Shown here one piece after another: positions 36,224-45,651 of a stretch of 64,000 nt of DNA; within the stretch, counting starts at the first letter, position 1, and each line of letters opens with the position of its first letter. This stretch comes from Furfurilactobacillus curtus (GTDB lineage Bacteria > Bacillota > Bacilli > Lactobacillales > Lactobacillaceae), in NCBI RefSeq assembly GCF_045862785.1, contig NZ_BQXO01000001.1:434001-498000 (forward strand), in the 5' to 3' direction. The translations under genes were made by a program, and so were the position numbers. The notes below the pieces were generated by a model that was given only the letters and a program-made list of their open reading frames with translations, was not told the origin of the DNA and did not search any database.

Positions 36224-36976
36224 CTACGACAAGCGTAAATGTGGTTTTAGATTCTGCAAAGTCTTATCACCAAAACCCGGAACCTGCTTTAATTCATCTA
36301 ATGTTTTAAAACCACCATGCGCCGTTCGATAATCAATAATTTTTTGAGCTTTTTTATCGCCGACACCAGTGAGGCTGGTGAGCTGTTGTTTGGTCGCATT
36401 ATTAAGCGGAATGGTGCCCCCACTGCCTTCACTTGCTTGTTCACTGCGCTCTTGGCCTGACTCGACATCGCTATCAGCAACATGATCTGCATTAGTCTGG
36501 CCAATAGCAGGCAACTTCAGTTCAGCTGGTACCTGTTCACCTTTCCCTGGCACATAAATAACCATTTGATCGCGAAGTTGTAAGGCTTGATTTAATTCAC
36601 GACTCTCCGCGTCATTTCGTAGACCTCCGGCTCGATTAATCGCATTGACAACATGTAGTTTGCGCGAAAGTTGATAGACGCCGGGATGATTAACTGCACC
36701 TTTAACTTCAACTGTCATCAACTTCGATGCATTAGTACTGACCTTTGATGAGCCGCCTGTCGTCATTGGCGACGAGGTGGCTGTTTCCAGCACCGAGGAC
36801 GTTGCAGCTGTCCTAGACATTGATAGACTGCCACTTTCACGATGTCCACTATTGGACATCATTCTGGTGACGACCAAAGTCCCGATAATACTGGCAATTA
36901 ACAACACCGACAGACCGCTCAGTAGCCACTTACGGTGTTCCTGCCGCGCTTCGCGTACTGCTCCGATCCAATCCAT
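36224..36976 (-). CDS. comEA: ComEA, DNA receptor for uptake
   Basis: A 250-residue membrane-anchored DNA-binding protein. One helix (about 18-38) is followed by a Ser/Thr-rich linker, a SLBB domain (about 85-145, VKGAVNHPGVYQL), a second acidic linker and a terminal pair of helix-hairpin-helix motifs (about 185-250, LTSLTGVGDKKAQKI and LKQVPGFGDKTLQ) that bind double-stranded DNA. It heads the comE operon. Confidence 0.93.
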   Translation of the reverse strand: MDWIGAVREARQEHRKWLLSGLSVLLIASIIGTLVVTRMMSNSGHRESGSLSMSRTAATSSVLETATSSPMTTGGSSKVSTNASKLMTVEVKGAVNHPGVYQLSRKLHVVNAINRAGGLRNDAESRELNQALQLRDQMVIYVPGKGEQVPAELKLPAIGQTNADHVADSDVESGQERSEQASEGSGGTIPLNNATKQQLTSLTGVGDKKAQKIIDYRTAHGGFKTLDELKQVPGFGDKTLQNLKPHLRLS

Positions 36977-37069
36977 TGCTTCATCTCACCTTCCTAATGT
37001 TGATAGTTATACATACGTAAACGACGGTCAAAAATTCTCATTGTTTCATTTTTTGTTGATCAACTGACA

Positions 37070-37107
37070 AAAAAAGAAGCCGCCTTCATAAATCAGGCAA
37101 CTTCTTG
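37070..37107 (-). terminator. Terminator after the SepM-like gene
   Basis: On the minus strand AAGAAGTTGCCT and AGGCGGCTTCTT pair with a wobble and are followed by a T run. Confidence 0.8.
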
Positions 37108-37112
37108 AACGA

Positions 37113-38153
37113 TTAATGGTGAGTTTGCAAATACCTAACGGCCTGTTTAAAGGAACTAACCGGAACCACTTTCATCTTTGGTGCATACTTTTTAGCCGTT
37201 TTCTTAGCTAATTGATAATTCGTCATATGATCCGGTTCATATTTTAAGAGTTCCTTAGTTGGTTTGACGTACGGGGCGAAGAAAATCTTTGCACCAGCTT
37301 TATTCGCTGCAACGATTTTCTTATCGATTCCACCAATCTCGCCGACCGAACCGTCCGGACCAATCGTTCCTGTTCCAGCAATCTTTTGACCATGACGTAA
37401 ATTCTCATTAGTCAGCTGCTGATAAATCTGAAGGCTGAACATCAATCCGCCAGACGGGCCCCCAATTTCACCTGGGTTAACCATAACCGGGATTTTGGTC
37501 GTAACTTTAACGTTGTCCGTTAAAGTAATCCCAATGCCTGAACGTCCATCTGGCAGACGAATGAGTGCCCCCTTAGCCGTTTTTGTTTTGCCATTATGTT
37601 CATAGGTCACGTTAACTCGGTCAGTAAGCTTCCGTTTTGCTAAGGCCTTTTGATACCCAGCTGCCGAATTATAGTGAACACCATCAATTTTGGTAATTGT
37701 ATCGCCGACTTTAATTTCTCCGTTAAAGTGAGAATTTTTGGTGACATTTAAAACATAGATGCCCAAATACTTCTTCGTATATTGTGAATGGGCTGTTTGA
37801 TAAGCAGTCGCAATCGCTTCGTTAATGGCACTCTGCATATAAAATTGCTGAACCTTATTATACGTTGTGCCACTCTGTCCACCAGTCACATCAGCGGCCG
37901 AATCAATGCTTGCATGAGGGTCAAAGTGAGCCCACACCCAACTCAATGGCGTCGCCCGCTGCAAATAAACCGAGGTGATCATAAAATCACCCTTTTGATG
38001 ATCAGGTCGCGTTGGCATCGTAACAAAATTACGTAGATTGTCCGCTGTCCCCGGCGTTTCAATATAGCTATTTAATGGCGCAAAACGTAGCAGAAGCAAA
38101 ATGATTAGCCCGGCTAATCCGCCTAGCCACCAACCCCAACGTCTCTTCTTCAT
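37113..38153 (-). CDS. SepM/YlbL family membrane-anchored PDZ-Lon protease
   Basis: A 346-residue extracytoplasmic serine protease. One N-terminal helix (about 9-26), a PDZ domain (about 130-200) and a Lon S16-type domain are visible. The catalytic dyad is Ser234 in GGPSGG and Lys279 in GGIDKK. SepM of streptococci trims a competence pheromone, while B. subtilis YlbL acts in DNA-damage control; which applies here is unknown. ATG is seven bases after GAGG. It lies next to coaD and near comE genes. Confidence 0.92.
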   Translation of the reverse strand: MKKRRWGWWLGGLAGLIILLLLRFAPLNSYIETPGTADNLRNFVTMPTRPDHQKGDFMITSVYLQRATPLSWVWAHFDPHASIDSAADVTGGQSGTTYNKVQQFYMQSAINEAIATAYQTAHSQYTKKYLGIYVLNVTKNSHFNGEIKVGDTITKIDGVHYNSAAGYQKALAKRKLTDRVNVTYEHNGKTKTAKGALIRLPDGRSGIGITLTDNVKVTTKIPVMVNPGEIGGPSGGLMFSLQIYQQLTNENLRHGQKIAGTGTIGPDGSVGEIGGIDKKIVAANKAGAKIFFAPYVKPTKELLKYEPDHMTNYQLAKKTAKKYAPKMKVVPVSSFKQAVRYLQTHH

Positions 38154-38213
38154 TCTTATTCCTCATCGTCTGGCGATTTCCACCGCCATGGCTGTCTTTC
38201 ATCAATGAATTCG

Positions 38214-38705
38214 TTATTGCTCCGAACCAAGCTTAATCTGCAGCTGTTTCCAGACCACCGCGGGAACGAAACCTGAGACATCACCATTAAAATGAACAAT
38301 TTCCTTCAAAATGCTTGAAGAAATTTGCGCATTTTCTGGTTTGGCCAATAAAAACACCGATTCAATATCAGTCGCCATCATATGATTCATATTAGCAATG
38401 TCGCGTTCAAAATTAAAATCTTGTTCATTACGTAATCCACGAACGATAAAATGCGCGTTGTGCTCATGCAAAAAGTCGATCGTTAATCCAGAAATCGCCA
38501 TGACCGAGACGTTGCTTAAATCCGTTACAGTCTCTGTAATCATGGTTTCCCTTTCTGCCTGTGAAAATAACGGTTTCTTGCCCGTATTCGTCGCCACCGC
38601 TACGATCAAACGATCAAACATCTGACTGGCACGCTGAATAATATCTAAATGACCATTCGTTAATGGATCGAAACTTCCCGGAAAAACTGCAATTCGTTCA
38701 GTCAT
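38214..38705 (-). CDS. coaD: Phosphopantetheine adenylyltransferase
   Basis: A 163-residue enzyme for the fourth step of coenzyme A synthesis, joining 4'-phosphopantetheine and ATP. The nucleotidyltransferase motif TNGH (16-19) and the SSSILKE segment are present. Its ATG overlaps the rsmD stop (TAATG), indicating coupling. Confidence 0.96.
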   Translation of the reverse strand: MTERIAVFPGSFDPLTNGHLDIIQRASQMFDRLIVAVATNTGKKPLFSQAERETMITETVTDLSNVSVMAISGLTIDFLHEHNAHFIVRGLRNEQDFNFERDIANMNHMMATDIESVFLLAKPENAQISSSILKEIVHFNGDVSGFVPAVVWKQLQIKLGSEQ

Positions 38706-39277
38706 TATGCTTCTTCCCCCGTGGCTTTAACATATCGGTAAACCATAACGTCGGTAATTCCGTAATCTTTGTGGTGAGTTTGAGTAAATCCACCAAATTG
38801 ATCAGGCAGATCAGCCTGTTGGTCCGTTTCAGCAACCACGATAGCACCATCAGTCAATAAATCTAGTTGCGCCATTCGGCTTAATTCAGCTACAATCTTT
38901 TGTTTCGCATAAGGTGGATCTAGCAAGACCAAATCAAAGGGTGCCTGCATGGCGGCCAGCTTGGGCAAGATTGCCTCTGCATCCGCTTTAATAATTTGAA
39001 AACGGTCTGGTGCTTTTGTCACGGCCACATTTGCTCTGATCGTCTTAATCGCTTGGTATTGGTGATCAACAAGCACTACCTCACTCATTCCTCGTGATAC
39101 CGCTTCGATCCCTAATCCGCCCGAGCCAGCAAACAGATCTAATCCTCGTCCGCCATTAAAATACGGTCCGATCATGCTAAACATTGCTTCTTTAACTTTG
39201 TCAGTTGTCGGTCGAGTCAAAGTGCCCGGAACGGCATTTAGGGGCCGACCGCCAAATTCTCCAGCAACCACGCGCAT
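38705..39277 (-). CDS. rsmD: 16S rRNA (guanine-966 N2)-methyltransferase
   Basis: A 190-residue SAM-dependent methyltransferase. It has LDLFAGSGGLGIEA for SAM binding and the N6/N2-methyltransferase motif DPPY. ATG is seven bases after GGAGG. The rsmD-coaD pair is standard in Bacillota. Confidence 0.95.
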   Translation of the reverse strand: MRVVAGEFGGRPLNAVPGTLTRPTTDKVKEAMFSMIGPYFNGGRGLDLFAGSGGLGIEAVSRGMSEVVLVDHQYQAIKTIRANVAVTKAPDRFQIIKADAEAILPKLAAMQAPFDLVLLDPPYAKQKIVAELSRMAQLDLLTDGAIVVAETDQQADLPDQFGGFTQTHHKDYGITDVMVYRYVKATGEEA

Positions 39278-39279
39278 TG

Positions 39280-40059
39280 CTAAGCCTCCCCGCTATCAGT
39301 CACAGACAGTGCATCTGCGCCACCGTCGCCTTTTGTGTGGGTGACAAAATTGGCATTCACACCCTGACCTACAAATGGATCCACAGTCGGTCGTTCACTG
39401 ACGACCACTCGCTTAACAAAGTTTAATTTATTTAATGCTTGCCGCTGACTTTCAATTCGCGCTTGATCCATGTAAATCACAACATAGTGCATCTTCTTAG
39501 AAACGTAGTCGATATCGCCAAACCTTTTCAGTTGCCGAACTTGACGCAAATTTCTAATAAACACAAATACCGCTTGCCGCGCCACTGGTTGTAATGGCTG
39601 CGGATCATGACCAACAAAGGCTAAGGCTAAATCGTCACGGATTTGACTTGCGATCTTTGCGCCTGCGTTGATATCGGCGTGTGAAGAAGATACATTCGGC
39701 GTTGTCTGCTGACTAGGTGTAACTGTCTCAGTGCCCTTTTTGATCGACAAAGCTGTCTGGCTTTTTGCTGCGACCTGCTTTGACTTGTTGCTGTCTTCAG
39801 TCGGTTTTCGACGATTCGATCGCCGTCGCCGAGGTTTTTTTGCACGATCAGTTGTTTGTGCTTTCTTTGTGGTCGAATTACCGGTTGCTTGCTTCGAATC
39901 AGTGGCCGCAGCTGTCTGTTGACCTTGGGGACGTCGGCGTCGGCGTCGAGGCCGACGTTTAGGCCGCTCTTGGTCGCTGTTGTTGTCGCCCATGGAAGAA
40001 CCATGCGTCCCGCGATTACTCGATTGACCCTTATTTGTATGTGAATCTGTTTCACTCAT
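39280..40059 (-). CDS. YlbG family (DUF2129) protein with long arginine-rich N-terminal extension
   Basis: A 259-residue protein. Only about residues 165-240 match YlbG (RQAVFVFIRNLRQVRQLKRFG, then KRVVVSERP), a domain that makes up a whole 90-residue protein in Bacillus. The preceding 160 residues are low-complexity and disordered: clusters KRRPRRRRRRP and KKPRRRRSNRRKP lie among Gln, Thr, Ser and Ala. A strong GGAGG eight bases before ATG 40059 shows the full length is made, and I see no internal start near the domain. RNA binding is an inference from composition. It precedes rsmD by two bases. Confidence 0.82.
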   Translation of the reverse strand: MSETDSHTNKGQSSNRGTHGSSMGDNNSDQERPKRRPRRRRRRPQGQQTAAATDSKQATGNSTTKKAQTTDRAKKPRRRRSNRRKPTEDSNKSKQVAAKSQTALSIKKGTETVTPSQQTTPNVSSSHADINAGAKIASQIRDDLALAFVGHDPQPLQPVARQAVFVFIRNLRQVRQLKRFGDIDYVSKKMHYVVIYMDQARIESQRQALNKLNFVKRVVVSERPTVDPFVGQGVNANFVTHTKGDGGADALSVTDSGEA

Positions 40060-40080
40060 CGCTAATCCCTCCTTCTGTAA

Positions 40081-41256
40081 TTAATTGGCGGCTAATTTAA
40101 CGTTTAACACCGCTTGTCGCTCACGTTTCTCTCGTGCTGAAATATTCATTAAAATACCCATACAACTGGCCAAAACCAGCATCGATGAACCACCATAGCT
40201 AACGAATGGTAAGGTCACTCCGGTAATTGGCAGTGCACCAATAACTCCACCCACGTTAAAGAGCGACTGAACAGTTAATAAGGCGGCAATACCGTAACAC
40301 ACTAAGCTTTCATACATTGTAGTGGCACGATTACCCAGTCGAACTGCTCGAAATGCTAGCATTCCTAGAAAAAATAGGACACCAAGTACCGTCACAACGC
40401 CTAATTCCTCACTGGTAACCGCAAGAATAAAATCTGTATTTGGTTCCGGCAAGTAGCCCATTTTTTGAATACTGTTGCCCAAGCCAACGCCGAATAATCC
40501 GCCGTTGCTAATTGCGTAATAAGAATTAACCAACTGCCGTCCCACAGTCTTCACTGTTCCAAACGGATCGGCAAATGCCACAAACCGTTGCAACTGATAT
40601 GAGTGTGCTAAAAAAGAATGGGTGACATCGATGTGCGATAAAGTAACCAGCATGCCCACATACAGTAAAAACAACCCTCCAACGATTGTCATTGGTAAAC
40701 CACGGCGATTACCACTAGCTAGAATCATGATTAAAACAATAAAGCCATCAATCACGAAACCGCCGGTATCCGGCTGAATGAAAATCAATAACATTAAGAC
40801 CAATAACATTAGCAATGGTTGCCACATCGTCGTCCAAAACCGCTCGGATAGCGCTTGCTGATGTGAATCCATGTAATGAGCCAAAAATAGCACGATAAAC
40901 AATTTCAAAAATTCTTCTGGTTGAATATTGATCGGTCCCAGGTTAATCCAACCCTTGGCACCATTCACTCGAGACCCAACAATTAAAACAGTAACCACCA
41001 GAAAGAAAATGCCAAAAGTCATATATTCTACAATCCGGCCCGAGCGAAGCACTGATAACTTTAGATAATAAAAGCCAAATGCCAGCACCAAACCAACAAT
41101 GACATAGGCAGTTTGTTTAATTAAATAAGCCCCGGCGGTTGTTCCGGTGCTCAAGGCCACATTTGCACTAGAAGAGTACACCATAACGATGCCAAAAAAG
41201 CTGAGTACCAGATAAGGAATCAAGATATAATAATCAACGAGCTTTAACTTTTTCAC
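40081..41256 (-). CDS. ftsW: FtsW-type SEDS peptidoglycan polymerase
   Basis: A 391-residue SEDS glycosyltransferase that polymerises septal peptidoglycan with a partner PBP. About ten helices are visible. Conserved blocks include VNGAKGWINLGPINIQPEEF, QPDTGG, NGGLFGVGLGNS and the terminal LPFVSYGGSS. GTG at 41256 is nine bases after GAGG and begins the conserved region; the longer frame has a poor start. RodA is the alternative, but the position and the terminal NISAREKRER tail favour FtsW. Confidence 0.88.
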   Translation of the reverse strand: MKKLKLVDYYILIPYLVLSFFGIVMVYSSSANVALSTGTTAGAYLIKQTAYVIVGLVLAFGFYYLKLSVLRSGRIVEYMTFGIFFLVVTVLIVGSRVNGAKGWINLGPINIQPEEFLKLFIVLFLAHYMDSHQQALSERFWTTMWQPLLMLLVLMLLIFIQPDTGGFVIDGFIVLIMILASGNRRGLPMTIVGGLFLLYVGMLVTLSHIDVTHSFLAHSYQLQRFVAFADPFGTVKTVGRQLVNSYYAISNGGLFGVGLGNSIQKMGYLPEPNTDFILAVTSEELGVVTVLGVLFFLGMLAFRAVRLGNRATTMYESLVCYGIAALLTVQSLFNVGGVIGALPITGVTLPFVSYGGSSMLVLASCMGILMNISAREKRERQAVLNVKLAAN

Positions 41257-41400
41257 GTGCCAATCCCTCACAAAAAATTCTTCCCACATTATAGCATAAC
41301 GTTAACCCGTTCCTTGAATTCGCTTCAACACTCACATTTTTTTACGTTTACCTTATCATTAGTAACTGTCGCTTGTCTCCTATTAAACGGCATTTTGCAT

Positions 41401-41452
41401 TATAAAACAGCTCCACCTTGTCTGTGATTCACCAAGGTGGAGCTGTTTTATA
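41401..41452. terminator. Terminator after typA (perfect 20-bp stem)
   Basis: The arms 41401-41420 and 41433-41452 are perfect complements (AAAACAGCTCCACCTTG core) with A/T tails. It isolates typA from ftsW. Confidence 0.87.
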
Positions 41453-41470
41453 AAATGTTAATGAATTTGA

Positions 41471-43315
41471 TTAGTCACGAGCGGCTGCCTTACGACGTTT
41501 AGCTGCCTTTTCACGGGCGCTGGTTTCTAAAATCTGCTTACGTAAACGAACGTGCTCAGGTGTAATCTCACAATATTCATCTTCGTTTAAGAATTCCAAG
41601 GATTCTTCAAGTGTCAGATGGGTTGGCGTCTTGATAGTGGCCGTCATGTCTTTGTTAGAAGAACGCACGTTAGTCATGTTCTTCCCCTTAGTAACATTGA
41701 CCGAAATGTCATTTTCACGACTATTTTGGCCGACGATCATCCCTTCATAGACGGTTGTACCTGGATCAATGAACAATTGTCCACGATCTTCAACACCCAT
41801 CATTGCGTAAGTCGTCGCCTTACCTTGGGTAATTGATACCAAAGTCCCATTACGACGACCTGGGTTCCAGTTCTTGATGACCGGCATGTACTTTTCAAAC
41901 GTGTGGTTCATAATTCCGTAGCCACGAGTCATCGATAAGAATTCAGTTGAGTATCCGATTAGCCCACGTGATGGTGCCAAAAATTCTAACCGAGTTTGCC
42001 CGTTACCTGTATTCTCCATGTTCTTCATTTCGCCCTTGCGTTGTGACAAGGTATCAATGATGGAACCAGCATATTCTTCTGGTGTGTCAATTTGCACCGC
42101 TTCAAATGGTTCTTCCATCGTCCCATCGATTTCACGATAAATAACTTCTGGACGAGAAGCCTGCAATTCATAACCTTCACGCCGTAACGTTTCAATCAAG
42201 ATAGATAAATGAAGTTCACCACGCCCAGAAACCATCCATGCATCTGGTTCATCAGTGTCTTCAACCCGCAAAGACACATCAGTATGCAATTCTTGCTTCA
42301 GCCGAGTCTCTAATTGACGCGTAGTCACAAACTTACCTTCTTGACCAGCTAACGGTGAATCATTAGTCCGGAATAACATCTGCAAAGTTGGTTCATCAAT
42401 CCGTAAAACTGGCAATGCTTCTTGATGATCTTGCGGTGTCACTGTTTCACCAACATTGATTTCTTCCATCCCGGAAACGGCGATTAAGTCACCAGCTTTA
42501 GCTTCATTGACTTCAACTCGTTGCAAGCCTAAGAACCCATAAAGCTTCGTCACCCGGAAATTCTGCGCCGTACCGTCCAATTTCATAACTGTAACGCTGT
42601 CGCCGACCTTGATCTTGCCACGGAAAATCCGGCCGATCCCAATCCGGCCTACGAAATCATTGTAATCAAGTAAGGCCACTTGGAATTGTAATGGTTCATC
42701 TTCGTTATCAATTGGTGCTGGAATCGTCTTTAAAATAGTATCAAAAATCGGCTTCATGGTATGATCTTGGGTGCTTAAATCAGAATCATAAGATGAAGTT
42801 CCATTCATCGCTGACGCATAGACAACTGGGAATTCAAGTTGATCTTCATCTGCCCCTAATTCAATGAACAAATCGAGCACTTCATCAACAACTTCTTCAG
42901 GACGAGCACCCTCACGGTCAACCTTGTTAATGACTACGATTGGCGTCAAGTGTTGTTCTAAGGCCTTTTTAAGCACAAATCGAGTTTGTGGCATCGTCCC
43001 TTCATAGGCATCAACAACCAGTAAGACGCCATCAACCATTTTCATAACCCGCTCAACTTCACCACCGAAGTCCGCGTGCCCTGGGGTATCCAAAATGTTG
43101 ATCTGCTTGTCGCCATATTTAACAGCGGTGTTCTTTGACAGGATCGTAATCCCACGTTCCTGTTCAATTGCGTTTGTATCCATCGCCCGATCAGCAATCT
43201 CAGTGTGGCCATCAAGTGTGTCAGATTGCTTTAGCATTTCATTAACCAACGTTGTCTTACCATGGTCGACGTGGGCAATGATGGCGATATTACGGATATC
43301 ATCTCTAGTTTTCAA
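41471..43315 (-). CDS. typA: Ribosome-associated GTPase TypA/BipA
   Basis: A 614-residue translational GTPase related to EF-G, involved in 50S assembly and stress or cold adaptation. Motifs are AHVDHGKT, GITILSKNTA, DTPGHADFGGE and NKVD, followed by the EF-G-like domains and the BipA-specific C-terminal region. TTG at 43315 is seven bases after AAGGGAAG and gives the standard N-terminus; the in-frame ATG upstream precedes the binding site. Confidence 0.95.
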   Translation of the reverse strand: MKTRDDIRNIAIIAHVDHGKTTLVNEMLKQSDTLDGHTEIADRAMDTNAIEQERGITILSKNTAVKYGDKQINILDTPGHADFGGEVERVMKMVDGVLLVVDAYEGTMPQTRFVLKKALEQHLTPIVVINKVDREGARPEEVVDEVLDLFIELGADEDQLEFPVVYASAMNGTSSYDSDLSTQDHTMKPIFDTILKTIPAPIDNEDEPLQFQVALLDYNDFVGRIGIGRIFRGKIKVGDSVTVMKLDGTAQNFRVTKLYGFLGLQRVEVNEAKAGDLIAVSGMEEINVGETVTPQDHQEALPVLRIDEPTLQMLFRTNDSPLAGQEGKFVTTRQLETRLKQELHTDVSLRVEDTDEPDAWMVSGRGELHLSILIETLRREGYELQASRPEVIYREIDGTMEEPFEAVQIDTPEEYAGSIIDTLSQRKGEMKNMENTGNGQTRLEFLAPSRGLIGYSTEFLSMTRGYGIMNHTFEKYMPVIKNWNPGRRNGTLVSITQGKATTYAMMGVEDRGQLFIDPGTTVYEGMIVGQNSRENDISVNVTKGKNMTNVRSSNKDMTATIKTPTHLTLEESLEFLNEDEYCEITPEHVRLRKQILETSAREKAAKRRKAAARD

Positions 43316-43380
43316 AGTGTAACTTCCCTTCGTTTCAAAATCAATATTCATGTGGTAACTTTGGCGGCATTATTAGGCGT

Positions 43381-43410
43381 AAAAAAACTGTGACCATTCA
43401 TGTCACAGTC
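43381..43410 (-). terminator. Terminator after the inositol monophosphatase gene
   Basis: On the minus strand GACTGTGAC and GTCACAGT enclose a seven-base loop before seven T. Confidence 0.85.
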
Positions 43411-43416
43411 CGACAC

Positions 43417-44193
43417 TTATGCCTGCATCGCAATAATGTCCTGTTGCGCTTGCTTCGTAGCTACTACTACAACGCTATATGATAGCACAGACGGCGTTTG
43501 ACCGTCAACTGTCGTCACGACCAGCCCCAACTCTTCGGCCAAGATTTTCCCCGTTGCGAAATCCCATGGACGTAGATAGGAAATGTAACACACCTGCTGT
43601 CCTCGCAGCACTTTGGTAAACGCAATCCCGGCACTACCAATAATTCGCATACCTAAACTGGCCGCGCCAATAGCTTGCATATGATCCACATCATGGCGAA
43701 CAAGTGGTCCAGATAAACTCGCTAGCCCTTCACTGAGTGGCAAATTCGCCGGTGGCGCCATCAATCGATCATTCAACCAGACGCCGATACCTTTCGCCCC
43801 GTGAAAAAGGCGGTCACCCATTACGTCGTACAGCCAAGCTGCTTGGCCGATACCATCGATATATAGTGACATCATAATGGCAAAATCATCCCGCTGTTTA
43901 ATGAAATTCATGGTGCCATCCAACGGGTCCAAGATCCATAACCGGCCATCGGTCTCGGTGACATGATCCCCAAGACCTTCTTCCCCAAGAATCTGGGCGT
44001 CAGGGTCGGCTTGTCGAATATGGGCCACCAACCGTTGCTCATTTTCTTTGTCAACCTGCGTTACAAGATCGCGGCGCCCCGACTTTTCTTCTATCGATAA
44101 TGGTTCATCGAAGTGGGCCAAAATATTCTCACGGGCTTCGTCAATCCATTGAGTGACCTGTGCGTCCCACTGTTGAAATGTTGACTGATCCAT
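43417..44193 (-). CDS. Inositol monophosphatase family protein
   Basis: A 258-residue Mg-dependent, lithium-sensitive-type phosphatase. GEEG, WILDPLDGT and WDFATGKIL provide the metal and phosphate site. Bacterial members act on inositol phosphate, fructose-1,6-bisphosphate or PAP; the substrate here is not clear. It lies 41 bases after a UPF0223 gene, the same pairing as yktA-yktC in B. subtilis. Confidence 0.9.
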   Translation of the reverse strand: MDQSTFQQWDAQVTQWIDEARENILAHFDEPLSIEEKSGRRDLVTQVDKENEQRLVAHIRQADPDAQILGEEGLGDHVTETDGRLWILDPLDGTMNFIKQRDDFAIMMSLYIDGIGQAAWLYDVMGDRLFHGAKGIGVWLNDRLMAPPANLPLSEGLASLSGPLVRHDVDHMQAIGAASLGMRIIGSAGIAFTKVLRGQQVCYISYLRPWDFATGKILAEELGLVVTTVDGQTPSVLSYSVVVVATKQAQQDIIAMQA

Positions 44194-44234
44194 TTTGATC
44201 CTTCCTATAGTACCTTCATTTATCTAGCTTTCGT

Positions 44235-44507
44235 TTAGTCAGAAAACTTGAAATGTTTTCGTTGACTCGCCATGGCCGCTTGCATCGTACGATACAGACT
44301 GACCCCAGTCTGGCGCTGAAGTTGTCGGTCCAATTGCTTCTGTTGCCCTTTTGTCGGGACAATCATTTGAAAGACTTGATAAGCGCTCAGCAACCGTTGT
44401 CGATCGACGCCTTGCTCATTTGCGGTCAAGATTAAATCATAAAACATCGTCACATCAATAATTTCTTGACTGGTCCAAGTGTCATCTAAAGGTAACTCAA
44501 TGTTCAT
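44235..44507 (-). CDS. UPF0223 family (YktA-like) protein
   Basis: A 90-residue helical protein starting MNIELPLDDTWTSQEIIDV, typical of UPF0223; function unknown. The ATG at 44507 overlaps the end of the LDH-like gene by 11 bases, and an adjacent ATG one codon earlier is also possible. It is co-transcribed with the inositol monophosphatase gene. Confidence 0.87.
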   Translation of the reverse strand: MNIELPLDDTWTSQEIIDVTMFYDLILTANEQGVDRQRLLSAYQVFQMIVPTKGQQKQLDRQLQRQTGVSLYRTMQAAMASQRKHFKFSD

Positions 44508-45447
44508 CATTTTCATCCGTTTCTGGTTCGAAATCCCCATTTTCGATGGTTGTTATCTGCGCCGAAATTGTCGTGGTGATTTCATCTAATTGGCGTTGTT
44601 CAATTTCAGTATACGAAACATCCACAATTTTAGATGCACCCATGGCCGTCAACCGAATCGGCGTACTTAACGGTACGATACGATCAACAACGGTCGTTAA
44701 TAGATTGGTCACCGAACCCACCATTGGTCGATCAAAGAATAACGCTCGTAGGATTCGAAGCACAGCTTGGGACCGCAAACCATCATTCGCCGAAATAATG
44801 GCTTGGTTCAGTCGCTGCTCAATCTCGCCTAGTTGGTTTGCATTGAATTCTACAGCATCGTTAGCCATCAGTGAAAGAATGGGAACTGGTCCAATCGTCG
44901 ACCGACTCCAAGCCACCACATGTTCTTGACCCACGCCCACAACATAGGCATGGACGCTATCCGTTGGTACATTGAATGTCCGCGCTAACGTGTTGGCCAA
45001 GACGCAACTATGCGCCAATGTACCCACTCCCAAGCATTGATTGGCACCGACCCCAGAGAACTTCTGGGCAAAATAGGTCAACACACCATCATCTGGACTA
45101 GCAACAATGATCTTCCCCTTAAATCCTTCTGCCATGGCTGCCTGGATAAGTTCTCGTAACCGTGGCAGTGTCGCCGTTAAACGTTCTTCGGCACTAGCTG
45201 AGCGTGGTAAATCAACCAAGTCTCCAATAATTAAGGCGTCAGCGGTTACAAAATCCGTCATTATACCAAGATGCACCTGTGCGTTCGCACAACCGCTTGC
45301 AGCTGTTTGTACATCTTCATAGACTTGTTCAGGCTCTTGGGTCGAGGATAAGACACTTACTGTCATTGGCAAGTCAAGTGTTAACGCACTCGTTAAAAAT
45401 GTTTGGTTAAACTGCCCTGTTCCATATAGAACCACACTTGGTTTCAT
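44497..45447 (-). CDS. LDH/L-2-hydroxyisocaproate dehydrogenase-like protein lacking catalytic residues
   Basis: A 316-residue protein with the lactate/malate dehydrogenase fold. The cofactor loop is GTGQFN rather than GxGxxG; the NPVD-like segment is SPDD (117-120). In the block normally GTxLDSARF, the sequence reads GTLAHSCVL, so the catalytic Asp is His146 and the substrate-binding Arg is Val149. The active-site His176 (VGQEHVVAW) is kept. It is therefore probably a poor or altered enzyme, or a pseudo-enzyme with another role. ATG is six bases after AAGGGGG. It starts the operon with UPF0223 and the phosphatase. Confidence 0.8.
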   Translation of the reverse strand: MKPSVVLYGTGQFNQTFLTSALTLDLPMTVSVLSSTQEPEQVYEDVQTAASGCANAQVHLGIMTDFVTADALIIGDLVDLPRSASAEERLTATLPRLRELIQAAMAEGFKGKIIVASPDDGVLTYFAQKFSGVGANQCLGVGTLAHSCVLANTLARTFNVPTDSVHAYVVGVGQEHVVAWSRSTIGPVPILSLMANDAVEFNANQLGEIEQRLNQAIISANDGLRSQAVLRILRALFFDRPMVGSVTNLLTTVVDRIVPLSTPIRLTAMGASKIVDVSYTEIEQRQLDEITTTISAQITTIENGDFEPETDENDEH

Positions 45448-45595
45448 TCAAAGCCCCCTTCTTCTAAACCGAATCCATCGCAGCTCACAATACCGCTATT
45501 AGGAAAATGGTTACACTAACTAATCAAGATCAATTCGTTTCAGTTTATTAGTTTCTATTTATGGTTAATTGTACCGAAGCTGGAATGAAGTGCAA

Positions 45596-45632
45596 GAAAA
45601 AAGAGCGCCCGGCTAAGCCAGTCACTCTTTTG
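45596..45632 (-). terminator. pdh operon terminator
   Basis: On the minus strand AAAAGAG...TGGC and GCC...CTCTTTT pair with internal mismatches and run into T. Confidence 0.75.
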
Positions 45633-45651
45633 CAAACACATGCACTTAATG

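Noticed and set aside
39627..40055. Alternative frame inside the arginine-rich part of the YlbG fusion
   Set aside because: The other frame begins at a strong ribosome binding site and ends in a recognisable YlbG domain; the alternative has neither.
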